A stretch of 64,000 nt of DNA from Butyrivibrio sp. LB2008. Its GTDB lineage: Bacteria; Bacillota; Clostridia; Lachnospirales; Lachnospiraceae. Made by a program: the position numbers and the translations under genes. Positions 1 to 8,629 of the stretch are shown in pieces; the first letter of the stretch is position 1, and every line of letters begins with the position of its first letter. The notes beneath the pieces are model-generated. The model made no database searches. It saw nothing but the letters and a program-made list of their open reading frames with translations, and was not told where the DNA came from. The DNA lies in NCBI RefSeq assembly GCF_000621565.1, contig NZ_KK211307.1:192743-256742 (forward strand), read 5' to 3'.

Positions 1-417
1 TTTGAGTCGAGAGCTGTGGCGGCCATGTTTGGGACTTTTGGATACGAGCTTGATGTAACCAAACTTTCAGAAGATGAACTAAAGCAGATTCCAAAGCAGA
101 TTGCCAGATACAAAAGCATAAGAAGACTGATCCTTGACGGAGAGTATTACAGGATAGCGTCATACAGAGAAAATAAAGAATATGATGCATATATGATAGT
201 TTCCGAAGATAAAAAAGAAGCTTTTATGATATATATGCAGGTACTTTCAAAGCCATATTCAAGAAGCAGATTACTTAGGCTTGAAGGGCTTGACTCTGAT
301 CGGAAATATGACGTAAACGGAAAAGTTTATGACGGAGATGTGCTGATGAATGCGGGACTTTTGATTCCGGGAAGCAAGGACTTTGAAGCGCAGTTCATCA
401 AAATTACAGCAGTATAA
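1..417 (+). CDS. Alpha-galactosidase (GH36), C-terminal fragment cut by the window edge
   Basis: The frame is open from the left edge and stops at 415-417, so 138 residues are visible. FGTFGYELDVTKLSEDE, followed by a short helix and a beta-rich tail with the YRI..YRENKEYDAYM stretch, matches the last domain of bacterial GH36 alpha-galactosidases (recognised from memory). The catalytic barrel lies outside the window. Such an enzyme removes alpha-1,6-galactose from galactomannan oligosaccharides. No signal peptide can be judged. It precedes the mannan regulators and transporter on the same strand and fits that pathway. The assignment rests on the C-terminal domain alone. Confidence 0.72.
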   Translation, partial: FESRAVAAMFGTFGYELDVTKLSEDELKQIPKQIARYKSIRRLILDGEYYRIASYRENKEYDAYMIVSEDKKEAFMIYMQVLSKPYSRSRLLRLEGLDSDRKYDVNGKVYDGDVLMNAGLLIPGSKDFEAQFIKITAV

Positions 418-426
418 AAATAATTT

Positions 427-456
427 GGGAAACGCTGATTTTTATTGGTGTTTCCC
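427..456 (+). terminator. Hairpin after the GH36 gene
   Basis: GGGAAAC (427-433) pairs with GTTTCCC (450-456) ten bases after the stop codon. The following TATTAAAC is only a weak T-tract, so termination may be partial or this may be a 3'-end stabiliser. Confidence 0.5.
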
Positions 457-480
457 TATTAAACTATTATGGATTGATTA

Positions 481-494
481 TTAAGTTAATTTAA
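481..494. promoter_or_regulatory. AT-rich dyad, candidate LacI-type operator 1
   Basis: TTAAGTTAATTTAA lies 27 bases before the first lacI start. Near-identical motifs recur at 2673-2697, 2822-2835 and 2862-2875, only in front of genes of this locus. Family knowledge says LacI repressors bind short palindromes near their own and target promoters. The link to these regulators is inference. Confidence 0.4.
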
Positions 495-521
495 TTCATA
501 ATAAAAGCCGGAGGATAACAG

Positions 522-1559
522 ATGAGACCAAAACAGAAAGTAAAACTAAAAGATATTGCTGACAGCCTGGGAGTATCTGTTGTTACAGTATCTAATTCAC
601 TGGCGGGCAGGCCCGGAGTGAGTGCTGAAATGCGCACGAAGATAAAAGAATGTGCGGCAAAGATGGGGCTTGACTACAGTAAATACGGGAAGACTACGCC
701 TAAAAAGGTTGATAATCCGGAACTTATCGGAAAGACCATAAGCGTTATCGTTTCAGAGAGATATATTTATATAGGCGCTTCTTTTTACTGGGAGATGTAT
801 CAGAAGGTCGCTTATGCGGTTTCTGAAAATGAATGCTTTACGTCGCTTAGTATAGTCAAAGATTACGATGATGACGAGATACTTCCGCCCGTAACGGATG
901 CTGACGGAGTGATAATAATAGGACCTATAAAAGAAAAGTTTCTTAGCAGGCTGCTGGCGGCAGTTAAAGTGCCGGTAGTTTTCATGGATCAGCAGATTGA
1001 GACAGGTAATTACTCTTCAGTTCTGTCGGGAAATTATTACGGAATGTACAGAGCTACCAAGGAACTGGTTAAAGCGGGGCATAAAGAGATAGGATTTGTC
1101 GGAGCGCTTGATTATTCCAGAAATATAATTGACAGATACTATGGATACAAGAAGTGCATGCGTGAGAACGGCCTTAAAGTGAATCGCGATTGGCTGTTGC
1201 CGGATAGGAGCGGAAATGACGAAACTCTTATGATAGAGCTACCCAAGAAACTGCCCACAGCATTTGCATGCAGCAGTGATTTTTCTGCCGGATTGTTATA
1301 TGAGGCGCTTAAAAAGCAGGGAAAACGTGTTCCGGAAGATATATCGATTGTCGGTTATGACAATTACCTGCTTAACAGCGATCTTGAAGGAAAGCTTACA
1401 ACTTACAACGTCGATCTTGTCAAGATGGCCAGACTCACAGTGGAGCAGGTCATTAACGAGATAGAGGATCCGTCGCTTGCGGGGACGATATTTGAGGTGG
1501 ATTCTAATGTTGTAAAAAGGACATCAATAAAAGAGTTGAGGGATAATAATGCAAAGTGA
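522..1559 (+). CDS. LacI-family transcriptional regulator (first of tandem pair)
   Basis: A 345-residue protein with an N-terminal HTH (residues ~5-50; DIADSLGVSVVTVSNSLAG) followed by a periplasmic-binding-protein-like effector domain. The SIVGYDN motif near the C-terminus is typical of LacI/GalR. ATG 522 is preceded by GGAGG at 510-514. It overlaps the next gene by 11 bases, implying co-translation. The position before the oligosaccharide importer suggests it senses a manno-oligosaccharide or related sugar and controls the locus; that role is inferred. It and the next gene are clear paralogues of nearly equal length. Confidence 0.9.
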   Translation: MRPKQKVKLKDIADSLGVSVVTVSNSLAGRPGVSAEMRTKIKECAAKMGLDYSKYGKTTPKKVDNPELIGKTISVIVSERYIYIGASFYWEMYQKVAYAVSENECFTSLSIVKDYDDDEILPPVTDADGVIIIGPIKEKFLSRLLAAVKVPVVFMDQQIETGNYSSVLSGNYYGMYRATKELVKAGHKEIGFVGALDYSRNIIDRYYGYKKCMRENGLKVNRDWLLPDRSGNDETLMIELPKKLPTAFACSSDFSAGLLYEALKKQGKRVPEDISIVGYDNYLLNSDLEGKLTTYNVDLVKMARLTVEQVINEIEDPSLAGTIFEVDSNVVKRTSIKELRDNNAK

Positions 1560-2580
1560 TGTTACATTGTCTGATATTGCACAAAAGCTTGGCGTAAGCA
1601 GCGTTACCGTGTCGAAGGCTCTTGCCGGGAAAAAAGGCGTTAGTGATGAACTGCGTGAAGAGATAATAAATCTTGCTGATGAATTGGGATATGTCAGAAG
1701 GGAAAAGAGCCATCATCCAAAAAAGAATACCGTAATAGGCGTGATAGTGGCAGAAAGGTATCTGAATCACAGCAGGTCATTCTACTGGCATATTTATAAA
1801 GAATTATCGGTGCAGTCAAATGATAAAAGAATCCTTACTCTTTTAGAGGTTATAAACAGAGAGGCAGAAGAGTCTGAAAGTGTTCCCAATCTCGTTGCAC
1901 AGGAAAGTGTGGATGGGCTGATAGTTCTTGGAGCATTTAATGTCGGATATCTTCGTATGCTTAGAAGTGAGGCTAAGATACCGATGCTTTCGCTGGATTC
2001 CTTATATGAGGAGATAGAAGGTGATGCGGTGATAACCGATAATATTCTCGGAGGATATGAGATCACAAGGTATCTGTTTGATAAAGGGCACAGGAAGATT
2101 GGATTTGTCGGTACTTTGAAGGTGACTCCAAGTATTGATGAACGGTATATAGGAATGTGTAAGTTTCTGTCATCTGCAGGTCTGGATGTCGAGTTTAGGG
2201 ATAATCCATTGGTGATCAATGACAGAGATAAATATGGTAATCTTGACGCAGAGGGGACATTTGCGCTTCCTTCGGCAAAAGAGATGCCGACAGCATTTTT
2301 CTGCAATTGTGATGTAGCTGCGCTCTTGCTTATCGAGCATTTGAAAGAAAAAGGATACAAAGTTCCCGAGGATATTTCTGTCATCGGATTTGATAATTAT
2401 GTACCCGATATGAACAAGAGTATTGAACTTTCAAGTTATGAAATAGATCTGAGTGTAATGATAAGTAAGGCAATGGAACTGCTGACACAGAGACTTCGCA
2501 GTCCCAATATGCCTTTCAGCTCCGCGATGATACGCGGAAAGCTGATCGTCGGGGACTCTGTGAGAGCTGTCGGAAAGTAG
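1549..2580 (+). CDS. LacI-family transcriptional regulator (second of tandem pair)
   Basis: A 343-residue LacI/GalR protein. The HTH lies at residues ~5-50 (DIAQKLGVSSVTVSKALAG) and the sugar-binding domain carries SVIGFDNY near the end. The start lies inside the last codons of the preceding regulator (11-base overlap). Two overlapping paralogous regulators suggest either a heteromer or two sensors for different oligosaccharides feeding one locus. The closest visible targets are the transporter promoter at 2793-2820 and the AT-rich dyads around it. Substrate is unknown. Confidence 0.9.
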   Translation: MQSDVTLSDIAQKLGVSSVTVSKALAGKKGVSDELREEIINLADELGYVRREKSHHPKKNTVIGVIVAERYLNHSRSFYWHIYKELSVQSNDKRILTLLEVINREAEESESVPNLVAQESVDGLIVLGAFNVGYLRMLRSEAKIPMLSLDSLYEEIEGDAVITDNILGGYEITRYLFDKGHRKIGFVGTLKVTPSIDERYIGMCKFLSSAGLDVEFRDNPLVINDRDKYGNLDAEGTFALPSAKEMPTAFFCNCDVAALLLIEHLKEKGYKVPEDISVIGFDNYVPDMNKSIELSSYEIDLSVMISKAMELLTQRLRSPNMPFSSAMIRGKLIVGDSVRAVGK

Positions 2581-2588
2581 GAAAAGCG

Positions 2589-2667
2589 CTCCGCTAAGGA
2601 TGCGCAGCTCGCGGAGTAGAAAATAATTGCTTCGCAATACCGCTCGCGCGTGGGCATTTCGCGAGCG
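2589..2667 (+). repeat. Three consecutive short GC-rich hairpins
   Basis: Directly after the second lacI stop lie CTCCGC/GCGGAG (2589-2594 with 2611-2616), ATTGC/GCAAT (2626-2638) and CGCTCGCG/CGCGAGCG (2641-2648 with 2660-2667). They are GC-rich within an AT-rich intergenic region. The leading AGGAAAAGCGCTC recurs at 17351-17363. They may belong to a palindromic extragenic repeat family; function unknown. Confidence 0.5.
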
Positions 2668-2672
2668 AATGT

Positions 2673-2697
2673 TTTAATTAATTTAAGTTAATTTAAG
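2673..2697. promoter_or_regulatory. Double AT-rich dyad, candidate operator 2
   Basis: Two overlapping copies of the TTAAGTTAATTTAA / TTAATTAATTTAAG motif. The rest of the 2581-2888 intergenic region holds the hairpin cluster, a terminator, the transporter promoter and two further copies of this motif. Confidence 0.4.
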
Positions 2698-2731
2698 AAG
2701 ATATGTCTATAAATAATTAACAATATTTAAG

Positions 2732-2770
2732 GAGCCGTTTTGTTGATGATTAACGAAACGGCTCTTTTTT
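2732..2770 (+). terminator. Rho-independent terminator after the regulators
   Basis: GAGCCGTTT (2732-2740) pairs perfectly with AAACGGCTC (2756-2764), followed by TTTTTT. It separates regulator transcription from the transporter operon. Confidence 0.9.
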
Positions 2771-2792
2771 ACTGAATTTTGTAAAAGTACTA

Positions 2793-2820
2793 TTGAAAAA
2801 TGGTGATGAACAAATATAAT
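2793..2820 (+). promoter_or_regulatory. Promoter of the transporter operon
   Basis: TTGAAA (2793-2798), a 16-base spacer and TATAAT (2815-2820). The AT-rich dyads at 2822-2835 and 2862-2875 sit directly downstream of the -10 box, where a bound repressor would block initiation. Confidence 0.7.
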
Positions 2821-2821
2821 A

Positions 2822-2835
2822 TTAATTAACTTAAG
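2822..2835. promoter_or_regulatory. AT-rich dyad, candidate operator 3
   Basis: TTAATTAACTTAAG, one base downstream of the -10 box; same motif family as 481-494. Confidence 0.45.
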
Positions 2836-2861
2836 AACAATGTATTGGAACCATGGTTTTA

Positions 2862-2875
2862 CTTAAATTAATTAA
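2862..2875. promoter_or_regulatory. AT-rich dyad, candidate operator 4
   Basis: CTTAAATTAATTAA in the leader, 13 bases before the binding-protein start codon. Confidence 0.4.
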
Positions 2876-2888
2876 AGGGGTGAATGAA

Positions 2889-4334
2889 ATGAAATTTAAA
2901 AGGACTATTGCACTATTGGCTACTGCAGCTATGGCTGTATCTTTTGTTGCATGCGGCTCTTCGCCGGGCACAGGCGCAGAATCCGGATCGGGAGGCTCCG
3001 GAACTGCCGGTGATACGGGGAATGCCGGCAACGGCGGCACAGCAGATGCTCCGGATAACAACTATACAGCTGTTGTTTTGGGCGAGACTGGGAAGGATAT
3101 CAAAACTAAGATCAAGATTCTGACACATAGAACGGACATGGTTGGTGATGATTATTCGGGAAAAAGTTGGAAAGACTATGTTGCGGAATTTAATAAGATT
3201 TATCCCGAAATTACAGTAGAATTTGAAGCTATTACAGATTATGCGGAAGATTCGCTTCTTCGTCTTCAGGGTGGTGACTGGGGCGATATTATGATGATAC
3301 CGGCGATCGATGCATCTGAGCTCTCGAATTATTTCATGCCGTATGGAACAGTAGATCAGATGAAAGGTGCTATCCGTTTTGCTACGGACAAGCAGTATAA
3401 CGGAATATGTTACGGGGTTCCGTCTACGGGAAATGCTCAGGGTGTTCTTTATAACAAGGCAGTATTTGAGAAGGCAGGAATCACAACTTTACCCAAGACA
3501 CCTGAGGAATTTATAAATGACTTAACTCTGATAAAAGAAAAGACGGATGCGATTCCTCTTTACACAAACTATGCAGCAGGCTGGACAATGGGAGCATGGG
3601 ATGCATATATTGCGGGAACTGCTACAGGTGATGCAACATACATGAATCAGAAGCTTGCTCATACGGCAAATCCTTTCGCAGATCCCGGTGACGGATCACA
3701 TGCATACAATGTGTACAAAGTCCTTTATGATGCGGTTGCAAAAGGTCTTATCGAGGATGACTATTCAACTACAGACTGGGAAGGCAGCAAGGGCATGCTT
3801 AACAGAGGCGAGATCGGAACTATGGTACTTGGCTCATGGGCATATTCTCAGATGCAGGCAGCAGGAGATAAGCCTGAGGACATCGGATATATGAGCTTCC
3901 CTATCACGGTTAACGGCAAGCAGTATGCTACAGCAGGTCCTGATTACGCATTCGGAATCAATAAGGATGCAAGCGATGAAAATCGTATGGCGTCACTTCT
4001 TTTTGTAAAGTGGATGACAAATGAGTCGGGATACTCATACAACGAAGGCGGTATTCCTATCAATGCCGAAGATGACAAATATCCCGATCTTTATGCGGCA
4101 TTTGACGGAGTTGAATATGTTTCAGATGAACCGGCACTTGCTGGAGAAGAAGATCTTAAAGATACACTCAATTCCGATTCGGAACTTAGCATTAACAGCG
4201 GTGGTGACAAGAAAGTTCAGGCGATCATAGAGCATGCATCCAACGGTGATATGACTTTTGACCAGATTATGGACAGTTGGAATAAAGCGTGGACAGAAGC
4301 ACAGGAACTTAACGGAGTAGATATAGACGACTAA
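2889..4334 (+). CDS. ABC transporter sugar-binding lipoprotein (family 1 SBP)
   Basis: A 481-residue exported lipoprotein. The signal peptide ends in a lipobox with Cys22 (SFVACG), followed by a Gly/Ser-rich linker and a family 1 solute-binding fold (MNRGEIGTMVLGSWA, YAFGINKDA). The start is taken at ATG 2889, preceded by AAAGGGGTG; an in-frame ATG at 2853 lacks a site and would spoil the signal peptide. It would capture manno-oligosaccharides and hand them to the two permeases downstream. No ATPase gene is nearby, so a shared MsiK-like ATPase elsewhere is likely, as usual for these importers. The substrate is inferred from the downstream enzymes. Confidence 0.9.
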   Translation: MKFKRTIALLATAAMAVSFVACGSSPGTGAESGSGGSGTAGDTGNAGNGGTADAPDNNYTAVVLGETGKDIKTKIKILTHRTDMVGDDYSGKSWKDYVAEFNKIYPEITVEFEAITDYAEDSLLRLQGGDWGDIMMIPAIDASELSNYFMPYGTVDQMKGAIRFATDKQYNGICYGVPSTGNAQGVLYNKAVFEKAGITTLPKTPEEFINDLTLIKEKTDAIPLYTNYAAGWTMGAWDAYIAGTATGDATYMNQKLAHTANPFADPGDGSHAYNVYKVLYDAVAKGLIEDDYSTTDWEGSKGMLNRGEIGTMVLGSWAYSQMQAAGDKPEDIGYMSFPITVNGKQYATAGPDYAFGINKDASDENRMASLLFVKWMTNESGYSYNEGGIPINAEDDKYPDLYAAFDGVEYVSDEPALAGEEDLKDTLNSDSELSINSGGDKKVQAIIEHASNGDMTFDQIMDSWNKAWTEAQELNGVDIDD

Positions 4335-4388
4335 CAGATAATTGACAGACAATTGACACATAAATTTTTTTATGAGTAACGGGGGAGG

Positions 4389-4410
4389 GGCGGAATTGTA
4401 CGATTCCGCC
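4389..4410 (+). other. Intercistronic stem-loop between binding protein and permeases
   Basis: GGCGGAAT (4389-4396) pairs with ATTCCGCC (4403-4410) around a 6-base loop, with no T-tract. Such stems after binding-protein genes commonly stabilise the upstream mRNA so that the binding protein is made in excess; that role is inferred here. Confidence 0.6.
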
Positions 4411-4441
4411 TCAACTTATAGAAAGAAAGTGAGATAACCCT

Positions 4442-5401
4442 ATGAACAAAAGAAAGTGGAAACAGGCACAGGTAATATTAACATTTCTCATTATTCCGGT
4501 AGGATTACTGATTTTGTTCACATATTATCCTTTTGGCAAAATGGTCCAATTCAGCTTTTATAACATGAAATACATTGGACCTAGGAAATTCGTGGGATTC
4601 AAAAACTATATACAGATTTTTAAGCGTGAAGATATTCTGAGAACGCTGCTTTTGTCACTGTATTATATGGCCGGAGCGGTTATTCAGGTATTTCTTGCAT
4701 TATATCTTGCAACAATATTCTGCTTTAAGGTAAAAGCTGAAAACTTCTGGAAAGGATTTATCTTTTTCCCTTATCTGATAAATGGTATAGCTATCGGATT
4801 CATTTTCAAGTTTTTTTACACAAGAGGATTTGTTCTGGACACGGTTCTCCAAGCGATAGGTTTCAATCCGAATGATCTTCCGTATTGGTTAAAAGACCAA
4901 TCGATAAACAATTGGTCACTTGTATATTCTTCGGTATGGAGATACCTGGGCTCTACAATGGTTCTTTTCCTTGGGGCAATGATGTCGGTGGACAGTACGC
5001 TTTATGAAGCAACGTCGATAGATGGTGCAAATAAGTGGCAGACGTTCTGGCATATCATTTTACCAAGCATAAAGACAATAGTAACACTGAATGTAATCTT
5101 GGCTATTACAGGATCTCTTTCAGCCTTTGAGCCGCCTTTTGTTATAACAAGCGGTGCAAACGGTACGGGAACATTCTTTGTAGTAATGAATGATATTGCT
5201 CATACAAGTCAGAAGGTCGGACTTGCCAGTGCGATGGCAGTATTCCTTCTTGTGATCATCTTCATTGCCAAATTTATTCAGGACGCAATATTTAGGTTCC
5301 TGTTCAGAAATGCGGGAACAGATATGGATGAAAGAGCATTCAAGAAACAGCGTAAAAGGGAAGCAAAGGCAAGAATGCAGATGCATAGAGGAGGTAGATA
5401 A
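4442..5401 (+). CDS. ABC sugar transporter permease 1 (MalF/UgpA type)
   Basis: A 319-residue inner-membrane protein with about six transmembrane segments and the EAA loop (YEATSIDGANKWQTFWHIILP) that contacts the ATPase. The first helix directly follows a basic N-terminus, as in MalF-like permeases without the large periplasmic loop. It overlaps the next permease by one base (TAATG), so the two are translationally coupled. The C-terminus is strongly basic. It would form the channel for the oligosaccharides bound by the preceding lipoprotein. Confidence 0.92.
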   Translation: MNKRKWKQAQVILTFLIIPVGLLILFTYYPFGKMVQFSFYNMKYIGPRKFVGFKNYIQIFKREDILRTLLLSLYYMAGAVIQVFLALYLATIFCFKVKAENFWKGFIFFPYLINGIAIGFIFKFFYTRGFVLDTVLQAIGFNPNDLPYWLKDQSINNWSLVYSSVWRYLGSTMVLFLGAMMSVDSTLYEATSIDGANKWQTFWHIILPSIKTIVTLNVILAITGSLSAFEPPFVITSGANGTGTFFVVMNDIAHTSQKVGLASAMAVFLLVIIFIAKFIQDAIFRFLFRNAGTDMDERAFKKQRKREAKARMQMHRGGR

Positions 5402-6282
5402 TGTCATCAAATACAGTAATTGCAAGTGTTGTTCCGAAGAAAAAGATGCGTATTGGTGATATTGTTTGGGGAATCATAAAGTATGCTTCTGTTGCACTTT
5501 GTGCTTTTTTGGCAGTACTGCCTATAGTATCCTGTGTCATAACTTCGCTGAAAACAGAGGTTGAGTATCAGAGCACCAATGTTATGACACTTCCGGAAAA
5601 CTTTTTTAATTTTTCCAATTATGTTCAGGCTTTTGCCCAGGCAAATATGGGGCGAGCGTTTATCAACTCCGGTATAATTCTTTTGTTTGTGCTTACGGGA
5701 TCGACATTGATAGGCTCTCAGCTTGCATATGTCTTAAACCGATTTAGTTTTCCGGGCAATGCGCTTATCAGGAATCTGTTTACTTTTGCGGCACTTCTTC
5801 CGGGTATTGCAATGCAGGTTTCAGTATATGAAATAATGGTAAATCTTGGATTTGTAAATACTTTGTACGGATACATCATTATGATGATGGGAACCGATGT
5901 AATGTCAATTTACATCTACATTCAGTTTTTTGAAAATCTTCCTGTGTCACTTGATGAAAGCGCATTTTTGGACGGCGCGAATTATTTCCAGATTTATGCA
6001 AAGATACTGCTCCCGCTCTTAAAGCCGGCGATTGTCACGAATCTGATTCTTAAGGGCGTTGGCGTTTACAACGAGTATTATTGCGCAAATCTGTATCTTC
6101 AGGATAAAAAAAGACTCTGTACGGTAGCTACATCATTGTATACATTCACGGGGCCTATGGGTAATCAGTATCATCTTATCTGTGCCGGCGTGATAATGTC
6201 ACTTCTTCCAGCTCTGATAATATTCTTGCTTTGTCAGAAACAGATTTATAACGGCGTTGCTGCCGGTGCGGTAAAGGGGTGA
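5401..6282 (+). CDS. ABC sugar transporter permease 2 (MalG/UgpE type)
   Basis: A 293-residue permease with about six transmembrane helices and an EAA loop (LDESAFLDGANYFQIYAKIL). It pairs with the preceding permease to form the heterodimeric pore of a carbohydrate (CUT1) importer. Its ATG overlaps the upstream stop by one base. Only 6 bases separate its stop from the 2-epimerase start, so import and catabolism are in one transcript. Confidence 0.92.
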   Translation: MSSNTVIASVVPKKKMRIGDIVWGIIKYASVALCAFLAVLPIVSCVITSLKTEVEYQSTNVMTLPENFFNFSNYVQAFAQANMGRAFINSGIILLFVLTGSTLIGSQLAYVLNRFSFPGNALIRNLFTFAALLPGIAMQVSVYEIMVNLGFVNTLYGYIIMMMGTDVMSIYIYIQFFENLPVSLDESAFLDGANYFQIYAKILLPLLKPAIVTNLILKGVGVYNEYYCANLYLQDKKRLCTVATSLYTFTGPMGNQYHLICAGVIMSLLPALIIFLLCQKQIYNGVAAGAVKG

Positions 6283-6288
6283 TAAGTA

Positions 6289-7455
6289 GTGGTTAATGAA
6301 ATAAAGGAGCATCTTCTGAATGGGATCATACCGTTTTGGAAAGGCTTAAGAGATGATGAATTCGGCGGATATTACGGTTATATGGGATTTGATCTTGCCG
6401 TTGACAAAAAATATGAGAAAGGCTGCATACTAAACAGCAGGATATTATGGTTTTTCTCAAGCGCATACAAAGTTCTCGTAGATAAAACGCTATTAAGCGA
6501 GGCAACACATGCGTATGAGTTTTTTAAAAAATATTGCATTGATGATGAATATGGCGGGGTATTCTGGTCGGTATCTTATGACGGAAAGCCTCTTGATACT
6601 ACAAAACATACATATAATCAGGCTTTTACCATCTACGGACTGTCTGCATATTTTGATGCATCGGGAGATTGGGAAGCACTGAAGATGGCTATTTCGCTCT
6701 ACGAGCTTATAGAAAAGAAAATGCGTGATGAGCGCGGATATCTTGAAGCATTCGACAGAGAATTCAAGCCTGTATCAAATGAAAAACTGTCGGAAAACGG
6801 TACCGATGCGGCAAGGAGTATGAATACTCTTTTGCATGTTATGGAAGGATATACGGAGCTTTACAGGGTATCGGGGGATGGCAGAGTCAGAAAATCTTTA
6901 TATGAGATTCTGAAAATAGTAAGTACCAAGATATACAATCCAAAGCTTCGCAGACAGGAAGTCTTTTTTGACAAAGATTATAACAGCCTGGTCGATCTTT
7001 ATTCCTATGGGCATGATATAGAAGCGGCATGGCTGATCAATAGGACTGCTGATATTCTAGGTGACGGCAACCTTTCGGCAAAGATCGGCAGAATGACGGA
7101 AGAGATGGCGAGTGAAGTATACAAAGTTGCATTTGACGGAAAATCCATTCCCGCCGAGGGACAGGATTCAGTTGTAAAAGAGGACAGAGTCTGGTGGGTG
7201 CAGGCTGAGGGAATCAATGGATTTCTGGACGCCTACGAAAGACATCCTGAGAAAAAAGAGTATCTTGAGGCGGCACGGGCTCTTTGGGATTACATAAAGG
7301 AATACATCATCGATAAGAGACCCGGATCTGAGTGGTTCTGGTATGTCGATAAAAACGGCGTACCCGCGAAGGACGAGCCTATAGTTGAACCGTGGAAGTG
7401 TCCGTATCATAACGGAAGAATGTGTTTGGAGGTAATAACAAGAAATGTTACATGA
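6289..7455 (+). CDS. Cellobiose/mannobiose 2-epimerase (AGE superfamily)
   Basis: A 388-residue cytoplasmic (alpha/alpha)6-barrel enzyme; the usual length is about 390-410. Motifs visible in order are [51 protein letters not shown] and [11 protein letters not shown], which carry the catalytic histidines. It interconverts the reducing-end glucose and mannose of beta-1,4 disaccharides. Next to a GH130 phosphorylase the likely reaction is mannobiose to mannosyl-glucose. The start is GTG 6289 with AAAGGGG at 6273-6279. The 3' end overlaps the phosphorylase gene by 11 bases. Confidence 0.9.
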   Translation: MVNEIKEHLLNGIIPFWKGLRDDEFGGYYGYMGFDLAVDKKYEKGCILNSRILWFFSSAYKVLVDKTLLSEATHAYEFFKKYCIDDEYGGVFWSVSYDGKPLDTTKHTYNQAFTIYGLSAYFDASGDWEALKMAISLYELIEKKMRDERGYLEAFDREFKPVSNEKLSENGTDAARSMNTLLHVMEGYTELYRVSGDGRVRKSLYEILKIVSTKIYNPKLRRQEVFFDKDYNSLVDLYSYGHDIEAAWLINRTADILGDGNLSAKIGRMTEEMASEVYKVAFDGKSIPAEGQDSVVKEDRVWWVQAEGINGFLDAYERHPEKKEYLEAARALWDYIKEYIIDKRPGSEWFWYVDKNGVPAKDEPIVEPWKCPYHNGRMCLEVITRNVT

Positions 7456-8620
7456 GAGATATTACATTGAAAAGGACAGACAGGAAAAGCTCATGTCGCG
7501 AAAGAATGAACCTGCGGATTTTTATAACGGAGTATATACAAGATATAAATATCCGGTTCTTACAAGACAGCATATTCCGCTTACGTGGAAATACGATCTT
7601 GATATAAAGAGTAATCCGAATTTTCAGGAGAGGCTTGGGATAAATGCAGTTCTAAATTCAGGAGCCATTAAGCTTAATGGGAAGTATTATCTTGTTGCCA
7701 GAATAGAAGGCAATGACAGAAAGTCTTTTTTCGGAGTTGCTGAAAGTGATAACGGTATAGATAATTTCAGATTTTGGGATTATCCGATATTGCTTGATGA
7801 CACTTGCAAGGAGGAGACAAATGTCTATGACATGAGGCTTACGCAGCATGAGGATGGTTGGATATACGGAGTGTTCTGTTCCGAGAGTCACGATGATTCC
7901 ACAAACGATCTCTCGGCGGCAGTTGCGGCAGCAGGAATAGTAAGGACAAAAGATCTTAAAAAGTGGGAGCGACTTCCGAATCTTGTTACAAAACGCTCAC
8001 CTCAGCAGAGAAATGTTGTTCTTCATCCTGAGTTTGTTGACGGGAAATATGCTTTTTATACCCGTCCAATGGACAGCTTTATTGATACCGGTAGCGGCGG
8101 TGGTATAGGCTTTGGATTGTGTGATGATATTGAACATGCAGTAATAGATGAGGAAAAGATTCTTAGCAGAAGGAGATATCATCAGATCACGGAAGCTAAG
8201 AACGGTGAATGCATTGTACCGATAAAGACAGACAAGGGATGGCTTCACATTGCGCACGGCGTAAGAAATACGGCAGCAGGACTAAGATATGTCCTTTATG
8301 CCTATGCAACAGATCTATATGACCCGGGAAAAGTTATAGCAGAGCCCGGAGGACTTCTTCTTGGACCGCTTGGATGGGAGAGAGTAGGAGATGTTTCAAA
8401 CGTTGTATTCTCAAACGGCGCGATTGTAGAAGAAAACGGCGATATTCTTCTTTATTATGCAGGCAGCGATACAAGGGTATATGTTGCAAAAACAAGTATT
8501 GAACTTCTTAGTGATTATATCTTCGGAACTCCCGAAGATCCCGGCAGAAGCGTGCTTTGTGTGCAGCAAAGATGCGAGCTTATAAAGAAAAATCTTGAAG
8601 TTTTAAAAAATGAGATTTAA
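7445..8620 (+). CDS. 4-O-beta-D-mannosyl-D-glucose phosphorylase (GH130)
   Basis: A 391-residue GH130 five-bladed propeller enzyme; the length fits subfamily 1. The general-acid aspartate lies in [13 protein letters not shown], and phosphate-binding basic residues occur in the RRRYHQI region. It splits mannosyl-glucose with phosphate to mannose 1-phosphate and glucose, saving one ATP per disaccharide. The 11-base overlap with the epimerase gene gives a coupled epimerase-phosphorylase pair, the known intracellular mannobiose route of gut Firmicutes and Bacteroidetes. The subfamily is judged by pattern, not by alignment. Confidence 0.9.
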   Translation: MLHERYYIEKDRQEKLMSRKNEPADFYNGVYTRYKYPVLTRQHIPLTWKYDLDIKSNPNFQERLGINAVLNSGAIKLNGKYYLVARIEGNDRKSFFGVAESDNGIDNFRFWDYPILLDDTCKEETNVYDMRLTQHEDGWIYGVFCSESHDDSTNDLSAAVAAAGIVRTKDLKKWERLPNLVTKRSPQQRNVVLHPEFVDGKYAFYTRPMDSFIDTGSGGGIGFGLCDDIEHAVIDEEKILSRRRYHQITEAKNGECIVPIKTDKGWLHIAHGVRNTAAGLRYVLYAYATDLYDPGKVIAEPGGLLLGPLGWERVGDVSNVVFSNGAIVEENGDILLYYAGSDTRVYVAKTSIELLSDYIFGTPEDPGRSVLCVQQRCELIKKNLEVLKNEI

Positions 8621-8629
8621 GGAGCAAAT

